Source of the DNA: JAGPDF01 sp052035735
GTDB taxonomy: Bacteria; Acidobacteriota; Thermoanaerobaculia; Multivoradales; JAGPDF01
DNA length: 64,000 bases
Direction: 5' to 3'
NCBI GenBank assembly: GCA_052035735.1
Contig: JBPOHI010000036.1
Location: 55,783-119,782, forward strand
Positions within the stretch are counted from its first letter, which is position 1; the number at the start of each line of letters is the position of its first letter. The notes below the pieces were generated by a model that saw only the letters and a program-made list of their open reading frames with translations, did not search any database and was not told where the DNA came from. A program made the position numbers and the translations under genes. Of this stretch, positions 9,010 to 17,460 are shown piece after piece.

Positions 9010-9873
9010 ATGACCGATCTGGCCGCGCGCGGCTACGCTCACCCCGAGGCCCTCGTCTCGACCGACTGGGTCGCTGAACATCTGGAAGATCCGGCGGTGC
9101 GGATCGTCGAATCGAACGAGGATCCGCTGGTCTATCCGTCCGGCCACCTGCCCGGCGCGGTCGAGATCGATTGGGCGCGCGATCTCAACGATGCGCTGCG
9201 ACGCGACTACCTCGACCGCGCAGGCTTCGAGCAGCTCCTGCGTCGCCACGGCATCGCCAACGACACGACGGTGATCTTCTACGGCGACAAGAACAACTGG
9301 TGGGCCTGCTACGCCTTCTGGATCTTCCAGCTCTTCGGACACACCCGGGCGCGGGTCATGGACGGCGGCAGCGTGAAGTGGGCGCAAGAGGGGCGCGCGT
9401 TGTCGCGCGAGACTCCGGTCTGGCCGGCCTCGAGCTACACCGCGCAGGAGCGCGACGATTCGCGCATCCGTGCCTTTCGCGACCAGGTGCTGGCGCACGT
9501 CGCGGCTGGCCTCCCGCTGGTCGATGTCCGCAGCCCGGAGGAGTTCACCGGCGAGCGCCTGCACATGGCGGCCTATCCGAACGAGGGCGCCCTGCGCGGC
9601 GGGCACATTCCTGGCGCCTGCAACGTACCCTGGGCGCGCGCTATCGTGCCCGAGACCGGCGAGTTCCGGAGCGCCGCCGAGCTCGCGAAGATCTACTTCG
9701 AGGAACAGCATCTGCCGCGACAGGAGGCGGTCGTCGCCTACTGCCGGATCGGGGAGCGCAGCAGTCACACCTGGTTCGTGCTCACCTATCTGCTCGGACA
9801 TCCCGATGTGCGCAACTACGACGGCAGCTGGACGGAATGGGGCAACCTGGTGGGCGCGCCGATTGAGCGCTGA
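9010..9873 (+). CDS. rhodanese-type sulfurtransferase (thiosulfate/3-mercaptopyruvate)
   Basis: A 287-residue two-domain rhodanese that moves sulfane sulfur from thiosulfate or 3-mercaptopyruvate to an acceptor. The N-terminal domain is the structural, non-catalytic one (LVSTDWVAEHL, then GHLPGAVEIDW). The C-terminal domain carries the catalytic Cys245 in the loop CRIGERSSHTW, which resembles thiosulfate sulfurtransferases more than mercaptopyruvate enzymes. The ATG follows a GAAAGG ribosome site at a spacing of five. sufE overlaps its last bases, so the two probably supply sulfur together, for example to Fe-S cluster assembly. Confidence 0.92.
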   Translation: MTDLAARGYAHPEALVSTDWVAEHLEDPAVRIVESNEDPLVYPSGHLPGAVEIDWARDLNDALRRDYLDRAGFEQLLRRHGIANDTTVIFYGDKNNWWACYAFWIFQLFGHTRARVMDGGSVKWAQEGRALSRETPVWPASSYTAQERDDSRIRAFRDQVLAHVAAGLPLVDVRSPEEFTGERLHMAAYPNEGALRGGHIPGACNVPWARAIVPETGEFRSAAELAKIYFEEQHLPRQEAVVAYCRIGERSSHTWFVLTYLLGHPDVRNYDGSWTEWGNLVGAPIER

Positions 9874-10372
9874 CCTGCTCTCGCCGAGTGCGGGCGCGGG
9901 AGAGTCGCTCGCGGCGGTCCCGGAGCTCGCCGAGCTCGTCGATACGCTCGGCGGTCTCGACCGCAGCGGAAGGATCGAAGCCCTCATCGCTCTTGCCGAG
10001 GGCTATCGCGAGATCTCGCCGCGCCTCGCCGCGCGGCCCTTCCCCGAAGCGAACAAGGTCCCGGCGTGCGAGTCGCAGGCGTACGTCTTCGCCGAATCGA
10101 GACCGGACGGCACCCTGGATTTCCATTTTGCGGTCGAGAACCCCCAGGGGATCTCCGCCAAGGCCCTGGCGGCCATCCTCGCCCGCACGCTTTCGGGTGT
10201 CGATCCTGCGGCGGTGTCGGCGGTGCCGGTGGAGGTGGTCGAGCGGCTCTTCGGCCGCGAGCTTTCGATGGGCAAGTCACTGGGCTTAGCCGGCATGCTC
10301 CTCGCCGTTCAGCGCGCGGCGCGGGAGCAGTTGGCCCGGAATCAGGACGTGAAGAAGGCCGGAGCAGGATGA
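9863..10372 (+). CDS. sufE: SufE-like sulfur acceptor protein
   Basis: A cytoplasmic protein of about 169 residues in the SufE family, which accepts persulfide sulfur from a cysteine desulfurase and stimulates it during Fe-S cluster assembly. The active cysteine is Cys69 in NKVPACESQAYV, matching the family pattern (NKVxGCxSQ). The tail has the usual VVERLFGRELSMGKSLGLAGM region. No ATG or GTG precedes the domain. The best start is TTG at 9863, which overlaps the sulfurtransferase end by 11 bases and implies coupled translation. No desulfurase gene is visible here. Confidence 0.85.
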   Translation: MSADLLSPSAGAGESLAAVPELAELVDTLGGLDRSGRIEALIALAEGYREISPRLAARPFPEANKVPACESQAYVFAESRPDGTLDFHFAVENPQGISAKALAAILARTLSGVDPAAVSAVPVEVVERLFGRELSMGKSLGLAGMLLAVQRAAREQLARNQDVKKAGAG

Positions 10373-10409
10373 AGCACCCACGGTCGGTCGGCTTCCCAAG
10401 GAGAATCCC

Positions 10410-11741
10410 ATGAAGAGATCTGGATGGAAGTGGATGGCTGCGATGGTCCTGGCTGGTGAACTCGCTCTCCCACAGAGCGGGTCCGCGGCCGAGCCGCCGG
10501 CGGCAGTGGGTGCGCTCACCCAGGCTCGTGCCGCTCTCGACCGCGGCGAGCTCGACGCCGCCCGACCGGTGCTCGCCGCTGCGGCTGCGGAGAGTCTCTT
10601 CGAGCTGGCGCTCAGCGAGCGCGGCGAGCCGCGCAGCGCTGATCTCGCGCGTGCCGGGGCGCTCGCCCCCGAGGGGCATTGGCTGCGCCCGGCGGCCGCC
10701 GGTGCCGCCCTGCTCGATCAGGAGAAGGCGAAAGAGGCGACGGCAAAGCTGCGCGAAGCGATCGCCGCGAAGAGCAACGAAAAGCGCCTGCACAAGCTGC
10801 TCGGCGATGCCTTGCGCGCCCAGGACGACTCCGCCGGAGCGCTCGCGGCCTACAACGCGGCGGTCGCACTCGACCCGGCCTACGCAGCAGCTCTGCTCGC
10901 CGTCGGCGACCTGAAGCGCGCCGCGGGCGACTTTGCCGCCGCCTACAACGCCTACAACCACGCCGTCGACGATCAGGGCCGGCCGGTGGCCGGCCTGCTG
11001 GGCCGGGCGGCGGCGCGCCTGTATCTCGGCGACAAGGACGGCACCTTCGCTGATCTGCAGAAGGCCGCGGATGCGGCGTCGCCGGGAACCGAGCGCTATC
11101 GCGCCCTGATGTCGTTCGTCTATGCGCAGACCTACCTCCGCCAGCTCCCCGAGGGCCTCGATCGCGCCGAGCAGGCGGTGGCGATGTGGCAGAACCTCGG
11201 TCGCCCCGACATGGCTGCGGCGGCCTGCAACGCCGTCGGACGGGTGCTGCTCGAGACCGGCAGCAGCGGTCCGGCGCTCGAGTGGTACGACCGCGGCTGG
11301 GCGATCGTCGAGGGTTCGACGATGAAGGCCGAGGAACGGACCATCTGGCACGTTCGGCAACTGCACGGCGCGGCGCGGGTCGCCGCCTTCAGGCGCGAGG
11401 TCCGCAAGTCGCAGGCGCTCGCCGACGAAGCGAAGGTCCTGATGGACTCCGATGCCGCGAACGCCGAGCACTACAAGTGGATCTATCCGTACCTCATGGG
11501 TTACCTGCGTTACCAGGACAAACGCTATGCCGAGGCGATCGAGCTGCTGCTGCAGTCGGAGACCGACCGCGCCTATATTCAATTCCTGATCGGAGACTCC
11601 TACGCCCGCGACAAGCAGCGCGAGAACGCCCGTCTCTGGTTCAACAAGGCGCTGGCAGGCGCCTCCGGGCTCGATCCCGAATCCGCGATCGTGCGCCCGC
11701 TGGCTTCGGCCTGGCTGGCCAAGAACCCCGCCGGCTCCTGA
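10410..11741 (+). CDS. exported TPR-repeat protein
   Basis: This 443-residue protein begins with MKRSGWKWM, a hydrophobic segment and a probable signal-peptidase site near SAAEPP, so it should be periplasmic. The body is made of helix pairs with TPR spacing, clearest at LHKLLGDALRAQDDSAGALAAYNAAVALDP and again near the C-terminus (YMGYLRYQDKRYAEAIELL). It is likely a protein-interaction scaffold; no enzymatic motif is present. An AAGGAG ribosome site lies eight bases before the ATG. murJ follows 17 bases later, so a link to cell-envelope work is plausible but not shown. Confidence 0.75.
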   Translation: MKRSGWKWMAAMVLAGELALPQSGSAAEPPAAVGALTQARAALDRGELDAARPVLAAAAAESLFELALSERGEPRSADLARAGALAPEGHWLRPAAAGAALLDQEKAKEATAKLREAIAAKSNEKRLHKLLGDALRAQDDSAGALAAYNAAVALDPAYAAALLAVGDLKRAAGDFAAAYNAYNHAVDDQGRPVAGLLGRAAARLYLGDKDGTFADLQKAADAASPGTERYRALMSFVYAQTYLRQLPEGLDRAEQAVAMWQNLGRPDMAAAACNAVGRVLLETGSSGPALEWYDRGWAIVEGSTMKAEERTIWHVRQLHGAARVAAFRREVRKSQALADEAKVLMDSDAANAEHYKWIYPYLMGYLRYQDKRYAEAIELLLQSETDRAYIQFLIGDSYARDKQRENARLWFNKALAGASGLDPESAIVRPLASAWLAKNPAGS

Positions 11742-11758
11742 GCCCGACAGGAGAGCGT

Positions 11759-13450
11759 CTGACGCCGCGCGCAGCAGAGCGAAGGCCGGGGGGCGCCCTC
11801 TCCGTCGCTGCCGGGATCTTCTGCAGCCGCTTCGCTGGGCTGCTGCGGACGAGCGCTCTCGGTGCTTTTTTCGGTGTCGGTCCGCATGCCGACGTCTTCT
11901 CGGCGGCGCTACGCCTACCCAACCTGCTGCAGAATCTACTCGGTGAGCAGACGCTCTCGGCCGCCTTCATCCCGGTCTATTCGCGTCTGCTCGCGGCGGG
12001 CCGGAAGGAGGAGGCCGGACGGCTGGCGGGGGCGATCTTCTGGCTGCTCGTCGCTGTCGCTGGGGGGGCCGCGGCGCTCGGCGTGCTCTTCGCCCGCCCC
12101 ATCGTCGGGCTGCTCGCGGCCGGTTTCCTGCGCGATCAGCAACTCGTCGCACTCGGCCAGGCGAGCGTCGACCGCTACGAGTTGGCCGTCGCCGCGGTGC
12201 GTTGGGTCTTTCCGATGTCGGCGACACTGGTGCTTTCGGCCTGGGCGCTGGGGGTGCGCAACAGCCATGGCCGCTTCTTCCTGGCCTACTTCTCGCCAGT
12301 GTTCTGGAATGCGGCCATCGTCGGCGCCGTAGCCTGGACCGCCTATCGGTCCGGCGACGTCGCCTCGCCGCCCGGCTCGGTGCCGGAGCTCGCGACCGCG
12401 GATCGGCTGCTCGAAGCCGCCTGTATCGGCGCCCTGGTCGGCGGTTTGTTGCAGTTCCTGGTTCAACTTCCTGGATTGCGCCGCGACCTGGAGGGCTTCG
12501 GATTCGGCTTCGGCCTGTCGTCAGGACCGGTACGCGAGGTGCTGGCAGCCTTGGGCCCGACCCTTGCCGGACGCGGAGTGGTGCAGCTCTCTTCCTACCT
12601 CGACCAGCTTCTCGCCTCCATGCTGGCCGCCGGAGCCGTCGCAGCGCTGTTCTACGCGCAAACGCTCTACTTGCTGCCGGTCAGCCTGTTCGGCATGTCG
12701 GTGGCGGCGGCGGCGTTGCCGCGTCTGGCGAGGAGCGGCGCGGCCTCCGAGGGAGACCTCGCCGCCGGAACGGCGCAGGCGCTGGAGACTGCCGCCTTTT
12801 TGAACCTTCCGAGCTTTCTGGCGTATCTTTTGCTGGGTCTACCGCTGGTGGAGGGAGTTTTCCAACTGTTTGGAAAGGGCTTCGGTGTCGCGGAGAGTCG
12901 TCTCGTCTATCTCGTCCTCGCCGCATACTCGCTGGGGCTGCCGGCCGCGACCTCGTCGCGCATCCTCCAGGCCGGGTTCTACGCCCGCGGTGACACGCGA
13001 ACGCCTGCGAGGATCGCGGGCTTGAGAGTCGCCGTGAGCCTCGTGATCGGTTTCCCGGCGATGCTCTGGCTGGATCGCGGACGTCTCGGCGACCTGGCGG
13101 GCCTCGGAGCGCCGGGCAGCTCTCTGCGACTGGGCGCGGTCGGTCTCGGACTTGCGGCGACCCTGGCGGCCTGGCTCGAGCTCGGCGCGTTGCGGCGCGC
13201 CGCCCGTCGCGTCCTGCCCAGCCTCGCCTGGCCGTCGCGCGCCTTTCTCCGTTTCGCGCTCTACGGGATCGCCGCGGCGCTCCCGGCGGCGCTGGCGGCG
13301 AGCGCGACACAGGGATCGGGACTTCATCCGACGCTGCGGGCCGCCGGGGTCGCCGGGCTGTTCGGCTGCGGGTACTTCGGTCTGGCGACCGCCTTCGGCG
13401 AGGCCCCTGCGAAGGCCTGGCTGGCGCGGCTGCGGCGGAGGGGCGCATGA
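11759..13450 (+). CDS. murJ: MurJ/MviN lipid II flippase
   Basis: A polytopic MOP-superfamily protein of about 563 residues with roughly 14 membrane helices. MurJ flips lipid II across the inner membrane for peptidoglycan synthesis. Family stretches include SRFAGLLRTSALGAFFGVG near the N-terminus, LPNLLQNLLGEQTLSAAFIPVYSR, and later FYARGDTRTP. No in-frame ATG, GTG or TTG lies between the upstream stop region and the first conserved helix. The best start is CTG at 11759, five bases after a CAGGAG ribosome site. It overlaps the next gene by ATGA at 13447. Confidence 0.9.
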   Translation: MTPRAAERRPGGALSVAAGIFCSRFAGLLRTSALGAFFGVGPHADVFSAALRLPNLLQNLLGEQTLSAAFIPVYSRLLAAGRKEEAGRLAGAIFWLLVAVAGGAAALGVLFARPIVGLLAAGFLRDQQLVALGQASVDRYELAVAAVRWVFPMSATLVLSAWALGVRNSHGRFFLAYFSPVFWNAAIVGAVAWTAYRSGDVASPPGSVPELATADRLLEAACIGALVGGLLQFLVQLPGLRRDLEGFGFGFGLSSGPVREVLAALGPTLAGRGVVQLSSYLDQLLASMLAAGAVAALFYAQTLYLLPVSLFGMSVAAAALPRLARSGAASEGDLAAGTAQALETAAFLNLPSFLAYLLLGLPLVEGVFQLFGKGFGVAESRLVYLVLAAYSLGLPAATSSRILQAGFYARGDTRTPARIAGLRVAVSLVIGFPAMLWLDRGRLGDLAGLGAPGSSLRLGAVGLGLAATLAAWLELGALRRAARRVLPSLAWPSRAFLRFALYGIAAALPAALAASATQGSGLHPTLRAAGVAGLFGCGYFGLATAFGEAPAKAWLARLRRRGA

Positions 13451-14562
13451 GACCCGCAGTTGCGCGGTGGACGCTCCTCGCCCTGGCCGCGCTCGGCGCT
13501 GCCGGTTGCGCCTCGCAGGGTCTGGGCGAGCGCAAGCTCGCGGAGCTGCAGCAGACGATGCGTGAGCATGGGGTCGATCCGGCCAAGGTGGAGATTCCGT
13601 TCACCGCCACCGATGAGATGCGCCTGTGGCTGGCGAAGGAGGTCCCGACTGCGACGCGCGCCGAGACCCAGCTCAACTGGCTGTTGCAGTCGCTGCTCAA
13701 TCGTTCCGAGGCGCCGCTGACGTACGTCGCCGGGCACACCGGCACGGCGCGCGAGGTCTTCGCCTCCGGCACCGCCAACTGCCTGGGTTTCTCCCAGCTT
13801 TTCGTCGCCCTGGCCCGTGAGCTCGACCTTCCCGCCTATCTGCTGCGAGTCTCCGACCTGCAGAGCTTCGAGCGCGAGGGGGACCTGATCGTCGCTTCGG
13901 CCCATATCACCGCGGCTTTCGGTACGCCCGATCGCCGGCGGATCCTCGACTTCGCGCGCCGGCCGGTGCGGGCCTACCGCTGGGTCGAGGAGATCTCCGA
14001 CCTCACTGCCGTCTCTCTTTACTACTCCAATCGAGGAGCGGAGGAGTTGCGCGACGGCAACACCGACTCCGGCCTCGACCTCTTGCGCACGGCGGTGAAG
14101 CTCGATCCGGAGCTGGCGGAGGCGTGGATCAATCTCGGCGTCGCCGAGCGCCGCGCCGGCGACTTCGCGGCGGCCGAGATCGCTTATCGCAAGGCCCTGG
14201 AAGTAGATCCTTCGACCGTGACCGCGTACCAGAATCTCTCCGCGCTGCTGCGCATGGTCGGGCGCGAGCAGGAGGCGGAGGACCTCTTGGCGCTCGTCGA
14301 TCGCTCGGGGAACCGCAACCCGTTCAGCTATCTCGCATTGGGCGACCTCTCGTTGCGCCAGGGACGCCTCGAGGAGGCCGGCCGTTTCTATCGCCGCGCG
14401 GTCCGCCTGGACCCGACGCTGGCGGAGAGCGAAGCGGCTCTGGGCCACTGGGCGCTCGCTTCGGGACGCACCCGCGAGGCCCAGAAGCACCTGCGCAAGG
14501 CGCAGCAGATCGACCCCAAGAACACGCGCGTCGACGACCTCGCCAAGCGGCTGCGCGGCTGA
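13447..14562 (+). CDS. lipoprotein with transglutaminase-like and TPR domains
   Basis: A 371-residue lipoprotein. It has a signal peptide with lipobox AAGC (Cys21), so it is lipid-anchored. Residues of about 60-180 look like a transglutaminase-like domain: GTANCLGFSQLFVALARELDLPAYLLRV contains the catalytic-type Cys followed by a helix. A possible His is in ASAHITAAF and an Asp in ILDF. The C-terminal half is TPR repeats (AWINLGVAERRAGDFAAAEIAYRKALEVDP and further pairs). It is translationally coupled to murJ (ATGA overlap), which hints at a role near peptidoglycan. It converges on trmL with four bases between. Confidence 0.78.
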   Translation: MRPAVARWTLLALAALGAAGCASQGLGERKLAELQQTMREHGVDPAKVEIPFTATDEMRLWLAKEVPTATRAETQLNWLLQSLLNRSEAPLTYVAGHTGTAREVFASGTANCLGFSQLFVALARELDLPAYLLRVSDLQSFEREGDLIVASAHITAAFGTPDRRRILDFARRPVRAYRWVEEISDLTAVSLYYSNRGAEELRDGNTDSGLDLLRTAVKLDPELAEAWINLGVAERRAGDFAAAEIAYRKALEVDPSTVTAYQNLSALLRMVGREQEAEDLLALVDRSGNRNPFSYLALGDLSLRQGRLEEAGRFYRRAVRLDPTLAESEAALGHWALASGRTREAQKHLRKAQQIDPKNTRVDDLAKRLRG

Positions 14563-14566
14563 ACTC

Positions 14567-15055
14567 TCACCCTGCGTCCGGGCGTCCCACGCCCCGCGCC
14601 TGCCACTGCCGCCGGACCTCGTAGAGCGCGATTCCCACCGCTGTCGAGAGGTTGAGCGAGCGGATGCCTCGATCGAGCATCGGTAACCGCACCAGACGGT
14701 GCCGATAGCGCTCGCGCAGGTCCTCCGGCAGGCCGCGGCTCTCGCCGCCGAAGACCAGAGTAACCGGCGAGGGGTATTCGACGTCCCAATAGGCGAGCTC
14801 CGCTTCGGCGGAGAAGAGGTAGGGCGAGCCGAGCTCCGGCAGATGACCCTCGAAGGAGGACCAGTCCGGCCAGCGGCGCACGGCGACGCGCTCCCAGTAG
14901 TCGAGACCCGCCCGGCGGACTTCGCGCTCGGCGAGCGAGAAACCGAGCGGCTCGATGAGGTGCAGTTCCGCGCCGGCGGCGAGACAGCTCCGGCCGGCGT
15001 TGCCGGTATTCCAGTGAATCTCGGGCGCGACCAGCGCCACGTTGAGAAGCGGCAT
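14567..15055 (-). CDS. trmL: tRNA (cytidine(34)-2'-O)-methyltransferase TrmL
   Basis: A 162-residue SPOUT-class enzyme that 2'-O-methylates the wobble base of tRNA-Leu using SAM. The trefoil-knot signatures are present: ALVAPEIHWNTGNAGRSC at the N-terminus, LVFGGESRGLPEDL in the middle, and MLDRGIRSLNLSTAVGIALYEV near the end (usually RSLNLSNAVAI). The length matches TrmL/YibK. The ATG at 15055 has a GGAGG ribosome site at a spacing of four; the upstream in-frame codons are not conserved. It stands alone on the minus strand. Confidence 0.92.
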   Translation of the reverse strand: MPLLNVALVAPEIHWNTGNAGRSCLAAGAELHLIEPLGFSLAEREVRRAGLDYWERVAVRRWPDWSSFEGHLPELGSPYLFSAEAELAYWDVEYPSPVTLVFGGESRGLPEDLRERYRHRLVRLPMLDRGIRSLNLSTAVGIALYEVRRQWQARGVGRPDAG

Positions 15056-15114
15056 GAAACCTCCGTAGACGGGGGGCGTAGTGAGCACCAGGCAGATCTT
15101 ACGAGGAGATGACT

Positions 15115-16218
15115 ATGGGCAAGCCGATGAAAATCTTGGTCGGATCGCTGGCAGTCGGCGTCGCGGCGGTCGGGCTCTTTCTCTACAGCCGCAACGCCTC
15201 GGCCAAGCAGGAAGGGCTGAAGACGGTCGAGATTACCCGTGGGGCCATCATCGACAAGGCGCTGGCCGTCGGTCAGGTCGTCCCCGACCAGGAGATTCAG
15301 GTCAAGTCGCAGATCTCCGGCATCATCGACGAGTGTTTCGTCGAGGTGGGCGATCGCGTCGAAGTCGGTCAGCCGCTGTTCTCGGTCAGCCCGGATCCGA
15401 CGCCACTCGAGCTCGCCGACGCCGAGCGCCGCGTGCAGCTGACCCAGGTCGCCTACGATCGTGCGCAGCAGGACCTCGAGCGCACCCAGTCGCTGTGGAG
15501 CGGCGGCATCCTGGCGCGCGACGCCTTCGACGCGCGGCAGAAGGATTTCGACCAGGCCCGCATCACTCTCGAGCAGGAAAAGGACAAGCTGGCACTCCTC
15601 AAGGAGGGGCGGATCGTGCGCAAGGTGAACGGCGTCGATTCGGTCATCCGCGCTTCCGCGGCCGGCACGGTTCTCGAGCGCAAGGTGAATCCCGGCGATC
15701 CGGTCGTGCCGCTGACTTCGTTCCAGGAGGGTACGGTCCTGATGACCCTCGCCGACATGAAGACGCTCGAGTTCAAGGGGACGGTCGACGAGATCGACGT
15801 CGGCAAGCTGCACGAGGGGATGGAGGTGCGCATCCAGATCGGCGCGCTGCCCGGCAGCTCGGTGCCGGCGAAGCTGACCCGCATCGCCCCCAAGGCGCGT
15901 GAGAAGGAGGGCGCCACGATTTTCGACGTCGAGGCCGAGATCGACACCGCGAAGTCGACGGTCACCCTGCGCGCCGGCTATTCCGCCAACGCCGACGTCA
16001 TCATCCAGGAGAAGCAGGGCGTGCTGCTGGTGCCGGAGCGCCTGGTGACGATGGAGAAGGAGAAGGCGACGGTCGAGGTCCCCGGCGCCAAGCCGGACGA
16101 CGAGCCGGTCAAGAAGGAGATCGAGGTGGGACTCTCGGATGGCCTGAACCTCGAGGTCGTCGCCGGTCTCGCGGAAGGCGACAAGGTCGTCCAGCGGCCG
16201 GCCAAGGAAGTCGAGTGA
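15115..16218 (+). CDS. HlyD/MacA-type periplasmic adaptor subunit
   Basis: An adaptor of about 367 residues for an ABC exporter. One N-terminal membrane helix (MKILVGSLAVGVAAVGLFLYS) is followed by a biotinyl-lipoyl-like half (VKSQISGIIDECFVEVGDRVEVGQPLF), an alpha-hairpin of about 90 residues, the second lipoyl half and a beta-barrel with a membrane-proximal domain. The start at 15115 is six bases behind a GAGGAG site; an ATG at 15109 abuts that site and is less likely. Two permeases and an ATPase follow in the same direction, giving a complete MacAB-like exporter apart from an outer-membrane channel. Confidence 0.88.
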   Translation: MGKPMKILVGSLAVGVAAVGLFLYSRNASAKQEGLKTVEITRGAIIDKALAVGQVVPDQEIQVKSQISGIIDECFVEVGDRVEVGQPLFSVSPDPTPLELADAERRVQLTQVAYDRAQQDLERTQSLWSGGILARDAFDARQKDFDQARITLEQEKDKLALLKEGRIVRKVNGVDSVIRASAAGTVLERKVNPGDPVVPLTSFQEGTVLMTLADMKTLEFKGTVDEIDVGKLHEGMEVRIQIGALPGSSVPAKLTRIAPKAREKEGATIFDVEAEIDTAKSTVTLRAGYSANADVIIQEKQGVLLVPERLVTMEKEKATVEVPGAKPDDEPVKKEIEVGLSDGLNLEVVAGLAEGDKVVQRPAKEVE

Positions 16219-16222
16219 TCCG

Positions 16223-17458
16223 ATGTATCTGCGCAACTATCTGCGGCAGTTCCTGCGCGACGTGCGCGCGCAGAAGCTGCGGCTCTTCCTGACCGTCTTC
16301 GGGCTCGTCTGGGGCACGGCCGCGGTGACCCTGATGCTGGCGTTCGGCGAAGGTCTTCATCGGCAGGTACTGGTGGCACAGAAGGGCCTCGGCGACGCCA
16401 TCGTGATCGCCTGGCCGTCGCGGACGAGCAAACCGTGGCAGGGTCTGCCCCGCGGCCGCCGGATCCAGCTCACCGACGAAGACGTCATCCTGTTGCGCAA
16501 CGAGGTCGAAGGCATCCGCAACATCAGCGAGGAGTACTCGCAGGACGGGGCGCGGGTCAGCTACGGCAAGAAGACCTTGTCGGTCGACGTTTCCGGGGCG
16601 AACGTCGAGTTCGGCGGAATGCGTTCGATGAACCCGCAGGAGGGCGGCCGCTTCCTGAATCAGCTCGACATGGACGAGCGGCGCCGGGTGGTGTTCCTCG
16701 GCGACCAGCTGGCGATCGACCTGTTCGGCGCCGGCGTGAACCCGGTCGGCGAACAGGTCCGTCTCGACGGCGCGCCGTTCAGGGTCGTCGGCGTGATGGT
16801 GCAGAAGGAGCAGGACTCCTCCTACAGCGGACGGGACAAGGACAAGGCGCTCATTCCCTCGACGACCTTCCGGGCGATCTACGGCGCCAAGTACATCGAG
16901 AATTTGATCTTCCAGGCCAAGGACGTGCAACAGATCGCAAACGTCAAGAAGGCGGTGATCGCCACCGCGGCGACCAAGTACCGCTTCGACCCCTCCGACG
17001 AGGAGGCGATCCAGATGTGGGACACGACCGAAGGCACCAAGTTCCTCGACACCTTTTTCCTCGCCTTCCGCGGCTTTCTGGGAATCGTCGGCGCCCTGAC
17101 GCTGGTGGTAGGTGGCATCGGCGTCAGCAACATCATGAACGTCGTCGTCGAAGAGCGCACCAAGGAGATCGGCATCAAGATGGCGCTCGGTGCCAAGCGG
17201 CGCTACGTCGTCGGACAGTTCCTCTTCGAGACTCTTCTGATCACGATCGTCGGCGGCATCACCGGCTTCCTGATCTCGTGGAGCGTCTGCGCGGTCTTCC
17301 CGAGCTTCGGCTTCGAGGAGTTCATCGGCACGCCGCGGATCTCGTTCCAGGTTGCCGCCATCACCACCGCGATCCTCGGCGCCATCGGGCTGCTGGCGGG
17401 TTACTTTCCGGCACGCACCGCAGCCAACCTCCGGCCGGTCGAAGCCCTGAGGATGTGA
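16223..17458 (+). CDS. MacB-type ABC transporter permease (first of two)
   Basis: A 411-residue FtsX/MacB-fold permease: one N-terminal helix (about 20-40), a large periplasmic MacB core domain, then three C-terminal helices with GALTLVVGGIGVSNIMNVVVEERTKEIG. That stretch includes the coupling region (RTKEIGIKMALGAKR). It lacks the ATPase domain fused in true MacB. It starts five bases after the adaptor stop and two bases before the second permease. It most likely pairs with the second permease as a heterodimer that drives efflux through the adaptor. The substrate is unknown. Confidence 0.88.
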   Translation: MYLRNYLRQFLRDVRAQKLRLFLTVFGLVWGTAAVTLMLAFGEGLHRQVLVAQKGLGDAIVIAWPSRTSKPWQGLPRGRRIQLTDEDVILLRNEVEGIRNISEEYSQDGARVSYGKKTLSVDVSGANVEFGGMRSMNPQEGGRFLNQLDMDERRRVVFLGDQLAIDLFGAGVNPVGEQVRLDGAPFRVVGVMVQKEQDSSYSGRDKDKALIPSTTFRAIYGAKYIENLIFQAKDVQQIANVKKAVIATAATKYRFDPSDEEAIQMWDTTEGTKFLDTFFLAFRGFLGIVGALTLVVGGIGVSNIMNVVVEERTKEIGIKMALGAKRRYVVGQFLFETLLITIVGGITGFLISWSVCAVFPSFGFEEFIGTPRISFQVAAITTAILGAIGLLAGYFPARTAANLRPVEALRM

Positions 17459-17460
17459 CC

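Noticed and set aside
13324..16236. A 970-codon minus-strand open frame antisense to the TPR lipoprotein, TrmL and adaptor genes
   Set aside because: Its translation is low-complexity Arg/Leu/Asp-rich with no domain, and it lies opposite well-supported genes. It contains the trmL DNA in a different frame.
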